NCBI GenBank assembly: GCA_030042795.1
Contig: JASHYZ010000202.1
Coordinates: 1 to 5,842 of the forward strand
Reading direction: 5' to 3'
Source of the DNA: Terriglobia bacterium
Lineage (GTDB): Bacteria; Acidobacteriota; Terriglobia; UBA7540
Length of the DNA: 5,842 bases
Part shown: piece by piece, positions 1-3,324 of the stretch
How positions within the stretch are numbered: position 1 is the stretch's first letter
Layout: every line of letters starts with the position of its first letter
Position numbers and translations under genes: made by a program
Notes under the pieces: model-generated
Database searches by the model: none
What the model saw: only the letters and a program-made list of their open reading frames with translations
What the model was told of the DNA's origin: nothing

Positions 1-127
1 TGCGGGCGCCGGAACCGCACCGTATCACGCCCTGGCGATGGTGCTGCAGCCGGGCTGGCCCCGATGGGAACGACCGGCCCCGCCGCATAGCGGGGCCAGC
101 TCGAACCGCCCTGTAGGTTGCAGATCG
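1..127. other. 3' flank of the S53 peptidase gene
   Basis: This short stretch follows the stop codon of the minus-strand peptidase gene. Its main content is the GC hairpin listed separately at 76-97. A second GGCCCCG at 57-63 could compete with the hairpin arm at 76-82. Plus-strand frames are open from the left edge, but none is recognisable, and one ends in a TAG that falls across the hairpin loop. I cannot say whether a convergent gene ends here. Confidence 0.4.
76..97 (-). terminator. Terminator-like GC hairpin after the S53 gene
   Basis: GGCCCCGC (76-83) and GCGGGGCC (90-97) form a perfect 8-bp stem with a 6-nt loop (84-89). It lies about 30 nt downstream of the peptidase stop codon, where an intrinsic terminator would be expected. 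No T tract follows on either strand, so it is not a canonical Rho-independent terminator. It may still act as a transcript-end stabilising hairpin or a weak bidirectional terminator. Confidence 0.4.
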
Positions 128-1381
128 TTACTTGCCAGCCTTGCCGACGTCGCTTCCCACACCGGTGCAGAAATCATAGCCTTTGACGGCCAGATAACCT
201 TGGTAAACACCGCAGGTGCCCGTCGTAATATCGTGAAAGTCTGCGGACACCGCCATGTTGGCATAGATTGAGGTGAGCTCGGCGTTGGTGGAACCGGCCT
301 TGTGCCCGGCGTTGTTTACCACGCCCGCGAGCGATGGCGAAGAAACGCTGGTGCCGCCCACCAGCCACCAACTGCCCGGCCCACCCTCGCCCTCGTAGGG
401 TACGCTATCAAGCACCCAAACCGGCGTGTAAGGGTTGGCGTCAAAAGAAAAATCCGGCGTACCGCGCGCGCCGTTCAGACTTGTGATCGCGCTCTGATAG
501 CTGGGCGTGGCCTCATACGCGCTGGGTCCGCCGCCGGTGGAATACCAGGCACTCTCCGACTCATAATTGCCAGTGACGGGATCGCGGCTGATGGTAGTGC
601 CGCCTGCGGAAACCACGTTGGGCGAGGCGCTGGGATAATTTACTCCTGCGGCATCGCCCGCCGAAGAAAAATAGACAACATTTGGAGTTGTAAAATACGA
701 ATCTAACGAGTTCTCGCCCTCGAATTCACTGCTTCCCCAGCTCATTGAAACCTCGCCGCCACCTGCGCTGGCCACCAAGCTGCTCGCGGTATTGACGGCC
801 GAAAGCAGATCGTTCCAATTGTTCGACGCCGCCTCCACCAGGTAGATCTGAGCCTTCGGGGCCATGGCGTGAGCCCATTCAATGTCGAGTGATTCTTCAA
901 TCTCCCAGCCTCCGGTAGGATCTTGGGGCGGCTGAGAACCGCTGGCATAGACGACCTTGAAGTGCGGAGCCGGCAGTCCGAACTGCGTTGAGAAGTTGGT
1001 GATGTCGGTTTTGGCCGAAGGATCGTCATAAGCATCGACGATGGCGATGGCCCCGAAGCCGCTTGTGGGCACCGCAGTGACGGTGTCCTGGTTGCAGCCC
1101 GTCACGCTTGGAACGATCTTGTAGATGCAAGCGAGCGAAGCCGGCGTTTCAGCGATGAGCCCCGAAGCAGGCGGACCGGCTTGAGGCAAGGCCCGGCCAG
1201 CCGGCTGAAGCAAAAGAATGTTCGTGTGAGCCCGAAGCCCTAGATCCTCAGCGCGCTCAACACTGGATTGCGGAACGATAACGTTACCGCCCGTAGGCCT
1301 GTTCTGTGCGGAAGCTGAACTTGTAAAGCCTAGCGGCAGAAGGCTGAATGCGACTGCGAGCGCCGCGACTGGATGTTTCAT
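128..1381 (-). CDS. Secreted sedolisin-like serine-carboxyl peptidase (family S53), short pro-region
   Basis: This is a complete 417-residue gene running from ATG at 1379-1381 to a TAA at 128-130. Residues 1-25 form a signal peptide (basic start, hydrophobic core, probable cleavage after ASA), so the product should be exported. Family S53 enzymes are subtilisin-fold endopeptidases, usually active at acid pH. The motifs line up with kumamolisin and sedolisin. E162 and D166 lie in EESLDIEW, followed by HAMAPKA. SMSWG is at 212-216. The oxyanion-hole Asp is D243 in SSAGD. The nucleophile is S345 in GGTSVSSP. The calcium-site region is HDITTG (383-388) and GYDFCTGVGS (401-410). C85/C96 and C390/C405 are plausible disulfide pairs. 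The TPASLACIY segment (79-87) resembles the start of the mature enzyme, leaving only about 50 residues of pro-region where about 170-190 are usual. Natural substrate is unknown. The next gene upstream on this strand is 1.9 kb away, so it is probably transcribed alone. Family assignment is firm; activity is inferred. Confidence 0.93.
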   Translation of the reverse strand: MKHPVAALAVAFSLLPLGFTSSASAQNRPTGGNVIVPQSSVERAEDLGLRAHTNILLLQPAGRALPQAGPPASGLIAETPASLACIYKIVPSVTGCNQDTVTAVPTSGFGAIAIVDAYDDPSAKTDITNFSTQFGLPAPHFKVVYASGSQPPQDPTGGWEIEESLDIEWAHAMAPKAQIYLVEAASNNWNDLLSAVNTASSLVASAGGGEVSMSWGSSEFEGENSLDSYFTTPNVVYFSSAGDAAGVNYPSASPNVVSAGGTTISRDPVTGNYESESAWYSTGGGPSAYEATPSYQSAITSLNGARGTPDFSFDANPYTPVWVLDSVPYEGEGGPGSWWLVGGTSVSSPSLAGVVNNAGHKAGSTNAELTSIYANMAVSADFHDITTGTCGVYQGYLAVKGYDFCTGVGSDVGKAGK

Positions 1382-1390
1382 TATCGATCA

Positions 1391-1397
1391 TTCCCCC
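1391..1397 (-). promoter_or_regulatory. Probable ribosome binding site of the S53 gene
   Basis: Read on the minus strand this is GGGGGAA, with GGGGGA ending 10 nt before the ATG at 1379-1381. It is purine-rich but only a partial Shine-Dalgarno match. An overlapping ATG lies 10 nt upstream, out of frame. The chosen start is supported because it opens directly into a good signal peptide. Confidence 0.45.
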
Positions 1398-1753
1398 AAA
1401 AAAGTTAGAGATCCGGCTGCAGCGCCATTTCCCGCTCTCAAGCGCAGAAACGCGCCTCAAGAGGAGGAAGATGGGACGTAGCAGCACTGTCAAATGGAAC
1501 CTCTACTATCGTCGTATGTTCGACTCGGGGTGACAAGACCAAGACACGTGCTATATGCGCCTTGCTGTTACGCATATCCTTATTACAGCGGCTCTGAGCT
1601 GGCAAGGTTCAACTCGGGCAATCCGCCGCAAGTTCCCGCTGCCTCGCGCCGTGTCGGCCGGATGGATCGGCCCGAAAGAATAGCTTGCCGCTGGTAGCGA
1701 TGATGCCCGAGAGTTTTCCACAACCTTTCGCGAAAAATCTTCGAAAATCTGCA

Positions 1754-1791
1754 ATTCTAATGGTAATCGATTTATTCTAATTGACTTACCA
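1754..1791. promoter_or_regulatory. A+T-rich segment with ATTCTAAT direct repeats and a TGGTAA/TTACCA inverted repeat
   Basis: ATTCTAAT occurs at 1754-1761 and again at 1774-1781, exactly 20 bp apart (about two helical turns). TGGTAA at 1761-1766 is mirrored by TTACCA at 1786-1791. On the minus strand each ATTCTA reads TAGAAT, a 5/6 match to a -10 hexamer, but I find no good -35 at the right distance. The site is about 375 bp upstream of the peptidase start. It could be an operator or a distal promoter region, but the evidence is only the arrangement of repeats. Confidence 0.22.
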
Positions 1792-1925
1792 AATTGAGTT
1801 CGTACCCCTCGAAAGTTTCAAAAATAAGCCGTTTTTCAGAGCCTAAACGCATGTTGCCGTGTATGTTAGCCCTGTCGAGTTCGTTTTCAGCAGTTTTCCT
1901 ATCCCTTGTCGCTACGAAGCTGGGA

Positions 1926-1951
1926 GCGGAGCTCAAAATTCACAGCTCCGC
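1926..1951. repeat. Perfect inverted repeat (8-bp stem, 10-nt loop)
   Basis: GCGGAGCT (1926-1933) pairs perfectly with AGCTCCGC (1944-1951) around an A+T-rich 10-nt loop. There is no T tract on either side and no gene next to it, so it does not behave as a standard terminator. It could be a protein-binding palindrome or part of an old repeat. Confidence 0.5.
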
Positions 1952-2122
1952 GACCAATCTCCTCCTTAATTAATGTCAGAACAAGATGAGAAAGTGGGTA
2001 TTCAGGGGAAACCCGAGACTGAATATCTTTGCTCTTTTTTTCTTAAGGTTAGGCTGTGAATTGCCTGCTAGCCGGGCGGGAGCGACGGCAAGTGCGCAGA
2101 ATTTGCTCACTCTCGCGTTCCT

Positions 2123-2140
2123 ACACCTCAAGTAAGGTGT
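2123..2140. repeat. Small inverted repeat ACACCT-N6-AGGTGT
   Basis: ACACCT (2123-2128) and AGGTGT (2135-2140) form a 6-bp stem with a 6-nt loop. It lies 15 bp before the CGCAAAG-type repeat at 2155 and may be part of the same composite element. No regulated gene is adjacent. Confidence 0.35.
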
Positions 2141-2154
2141 GAAAGATTGCAAGG

Positions 2155-2254
2155 TCTCACGCAAAGACGCCAAGGGCGCAAAGAATAAGTTCTTTGTCTG
2201 CTGCGCGCACTCCGCATCTTTGCATGCGAACCTATCCCATTTCCTACATCTTCT
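2155..2254. repeat. CGCAAAG-type dispersed intergenic repeat, copy 1
   Basis: The copy begins TCTCACGCAAAGACGCC and continues with further GCAAAG units, a motif I know as a widespread bacterial intergenic repeat whose translation reads like SRKDAK. The part at 2187-2223 matches 2803-2839 at 32 of 37 bases. CATTTCCT-ACATCTTCT (2238-2254) matches 2862-2879 with one base inserted. The two copies lie in direct orientation about 615 bp apart. No gene is encoded. Confidence 0.6.
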
Positions 2255-2474
2255 CCCGCAACGGGCCGGCGTGAACCGCTGCCTACATTGTGGCTTCCCT
2301 CAGGAGGTTATTCTCTCGCTTCACCTCACTGCCATCGTGTCTCAAGCACGACGCAGGCTTACTTCGGAGAAATAACCCTATTCTAGTGGGCCGCGGATGA
2401 CCCAATTCGTCTCGAAATTACGCTTATATCTGTGTGCGTGGTTGAGGTAGACCACCCTTGACCCGACCACGAAC

Positions 2475-2573
2475 GGGAGATGTCATCAAAGTGCAGTGAG
2501 AAGCCGGTCGGCCTCCAGGATTAGACTCCCTCCCAGCCGACCTACCTTCCGCTGCACCTCGACGGCATCTCCC
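2475..2573. repeat. Diverged inverted repeat with 38-base arms
   Basis: The arms are 2475-2512 and 2536-2573, of equal length without gaps, and match at 28 of 38 positions by hand alignment. Outer ends (GGGAGATG / CATCTCCC), middle (GTGCAG / CTGCAC) and inner ends (GGTCGGC / GCCGACC) are perfectly conserved. Most of the differences are transitions, so several would form G-U pairs in a transcript. The loop is 23 nt. It may be a decayed miniature element or an RNA hairpin. I do not recognise the family. Confidence 0.5.
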
Positions 2574-2651
2574 CTGAGGCAGTGCGAACCCGCCGCTGGG
2601 AAGGCGTGAAAAAAAGCAAGGTATCGCGCCAAGAGGTAGTGGGTCACTTTG

Positions 2652-2777
2652 AATTCTCTCCGGCATTTCGTTGCCTGTCATTCCCGCGTAAGCGGGAATC
2701 CAGGCTGTAAGACGCATCTCTCCTCTGTAGATTCCCGCCTTCGCGGGAATGACAGGGGAACCTGCCGAGAGAGAATT
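2652..2777. repeat. REPIN-like element: two dRS3-like palindromes in inverted orientation
   Basis: Two 20-bp palindromes of the form ATTCCC-N8-GGGAAT lie at 2680-2699 and 2731-2750. Each is bounded on the outside by CCTGTC or its complement (2674-2679, 2751-2756). The inverted similarity runs outward to AATTCTCTC...CGGCA on the left and TGCCGAGAGAGAATT on the right, giving an overall imperfect hairpin of about 126 bp. The core format matches that of the Neisseria dRS3 repeats and the common repeat behind spurious VIPAKAGI peptides in many genomes. REPINs of this form are normally mobilised in trans by a RAYT-type transposase, and none is in the window. Confidence 0.75.
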
Positions 2778-2802
2778 TAGACGGGCCCTACCCGCCAAGA
2801 AG

Positions 2803-2879
2803 AAGTTCTTTGTTTCCTGCGCTCACTCTGCATCTTTGTGCCTTTGCCTGAGAGTTTGTCGCATTTCCTCACATCTTCT
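2803..2879. repeat. CGCAAAG-type dispersed intergenic repeat, copy 2
   Basis: This is the diverged partner of the copy at 2155-2254. AAGTTCTTTG begins both, and the first 37 bases match at 32 positions. The segment then adds about 9 bases not present in copy 1 before the shared CATTTCCT...ACATCTTCT. Read on the other strand, its right part gives TCTCAGGCAAAGGCACAAAG, so the GCAAAG units are inverted relative to the left part of copy 1. This suggests that the full element is itself palindromic. Confidence 0.55.
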
Positions 2880-3094
2880 GGGCCCCCGGGATTTTGCGCA
2901 CTGTGCAGTTTCGTCGCAGCGGTAGCGGCTATGCTACAAATCCCAAGTTTCTGCTCGTGAACGAAGATCTGGGTATTTTCGTGTTACGAACGTCCCATTT
3001 CTTGCCGGGCCGCGAAGATTTGTTGGGAATCTGGCCGAAAAGGGCGGGGCTTGAAAGCCTCACCGTATGGGCCAATCGTTCGGCGGGGCTCAAA

Positions 3095-3237
3095 GAGTCT
3101 GTGTGAAAACTCGTGGATTCCCGCTTTCGCGGGAATGACTGCATCCGAATAGGACCTCTAAGTCCAACGCTGTCACCCCCCGCGGAAGCGGGGGTCCACC
3201 TCAAATAGGCGCCGTACACGAGTTCTCACACAGACTC
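3095..3237. mobile_element. 143-bp MITE-like element with 21-bp TIRs and TCAAA target duplication
   Basis: The left terminal repeat (3095-3115, beginning GAGTCTGTGTGA) and right terminal repeat (3217-3237, ending TCACACAGACTC) are inverted copies matching at 20 of 21 positions. Directly outside each end is TCAAA (3090-3094 and 3238-3242), a 5-bp target duplication. The body is too short to code and contains three hairpins: an ATTCCC-type palindrome (3117-3136), a small GGAC/GTCC stem (3152-3165) and a CCCCCGC/GCGGGGG palindrome (3177-3194). Intact ends plus a perfect target duplication suggest fairly recent insertion. It would need a transposase supplied in trans; the parent IS is not identifiable from the window. 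Confidence 0.82.
3117..3195. repeat. Pair of REPIN-type palindromes inside the MITE
   Basis: ATTCCCGC-TTTC-GCGGGAAT (3117-3136) has the same format as the palindromes at 2680 and 2731. It is followed by a variant with CCCCCGC (3177-3183) and GCGGGGG (3188-3194) around GGAA. The outer GTC/GAC flanks face each other (GAC at 3137-3139, GTC at 3172-3174). This is the reverse of the arrangement at 2652-2777, where they point outward. The pair therefore looks like two half-units captured in the MITE body rather than a standard REPIN. Confidence 0.6.
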
Positions 3238-3324
3238 TCAAAGCCCCGCCCTTTCGAGACGCTTTGGTTGCGGCTCGGCCGCCTGCATTGCTGCTTCTCT
3301 GCGGCCTACCCGGCGGGTGTGGCG

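Larger units (their letters stand above)
3036..3256. repeat. GC-rich palindromic locus interrupted by a MITE
   Basis: GGCGGGGC (3082-3089) and GCCCCGCC (3243-3250) flank the MITE-like element. Removing the element and one copy of its TCAAA duplication restores GGCGGGGC-TCAAA-GCCCCGCC, an 8-bp stem with a 5-nt loop. A further copy of the left arm, within 3036-3052, is complementary to 3241-3256 apart from one extra A, and would make a longer alternative stem. The locus lies 69 bp past the permease stop codon, so the original palindrome might have been a transcript-end hairpin, although no T tract is present on the permease strand. Confidence 0.6.
1382..3324. other. 1.94-kb intergenic region rich in small repeats, no convincing gene
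   Basis: No frame on either strand gives a protein with recognisable family features. The open frames present are short, and several are just translations of the repeats; for example the VIPAKAGI and SFPRKRES peptides come from the ATTCCC...GGGAAT palindromes. The part next to the peptidase gene (1382-1740) shows nothing beyond a possible leader. An A+T-rich segment follows at about 1740-1860. From 1926 onward the region is punctuated by the inverted and dispersed repeats listed separately. I see nothing specific in 2255-2474 or 2880-3035 apart from short imperfect inverted repeats. Confidence 0.7.

Noticed and set aside
1..90. End of a convergent plus-strand gene entering from the left edge
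   Set aside because: More than one frame is open at the edge, none is recognisable, and the TAG that closes one falls in a hairpin loop. Too little sequence is present to decide.
1488..1493. Perfect TTGACA -35 hexamer on the minus strand upstream of the peptidase
   Set aside because: No acceptable -10 hexamer lies 15-19 bp downstream on that strand.
1471..1533. 20-codon plus-strand small gene preceded by GAGGAGG
   Set aside because: The purine run is suggestive, but it sits only a few bases from the ATG. The peptide (MGRSSTVKWNLYYRRMFDSG) is not recognisable and there is no promoter evidence.
2424..2798. 124-residue minus-strand open frame
   Set aside because: Its sequence is the translation of the inverted repeats, including the VIPAKAGI and WIPAYAGM peptides typical of the ATTCCC palindrome family.
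2155..2879. CRISPR array
   Set aside because: The repeats are few, unequal, diverged and mutually inverted, with no regular spacer length and no cas gene.
2929..3219. 96-residue minus-strand open frame
   Set aside because: It runs through the MITE and includes the SFPRKRES peptide of the palindrome repeat, with no conserved domain.
3270..3282. GCGGC-TCG-GCCGC hairpin as the permease terminator
   Set aside because: The stem is only 5 bp, there is no T tract on the permease strand, and such stems are expected by chance in GC-rich DNA.
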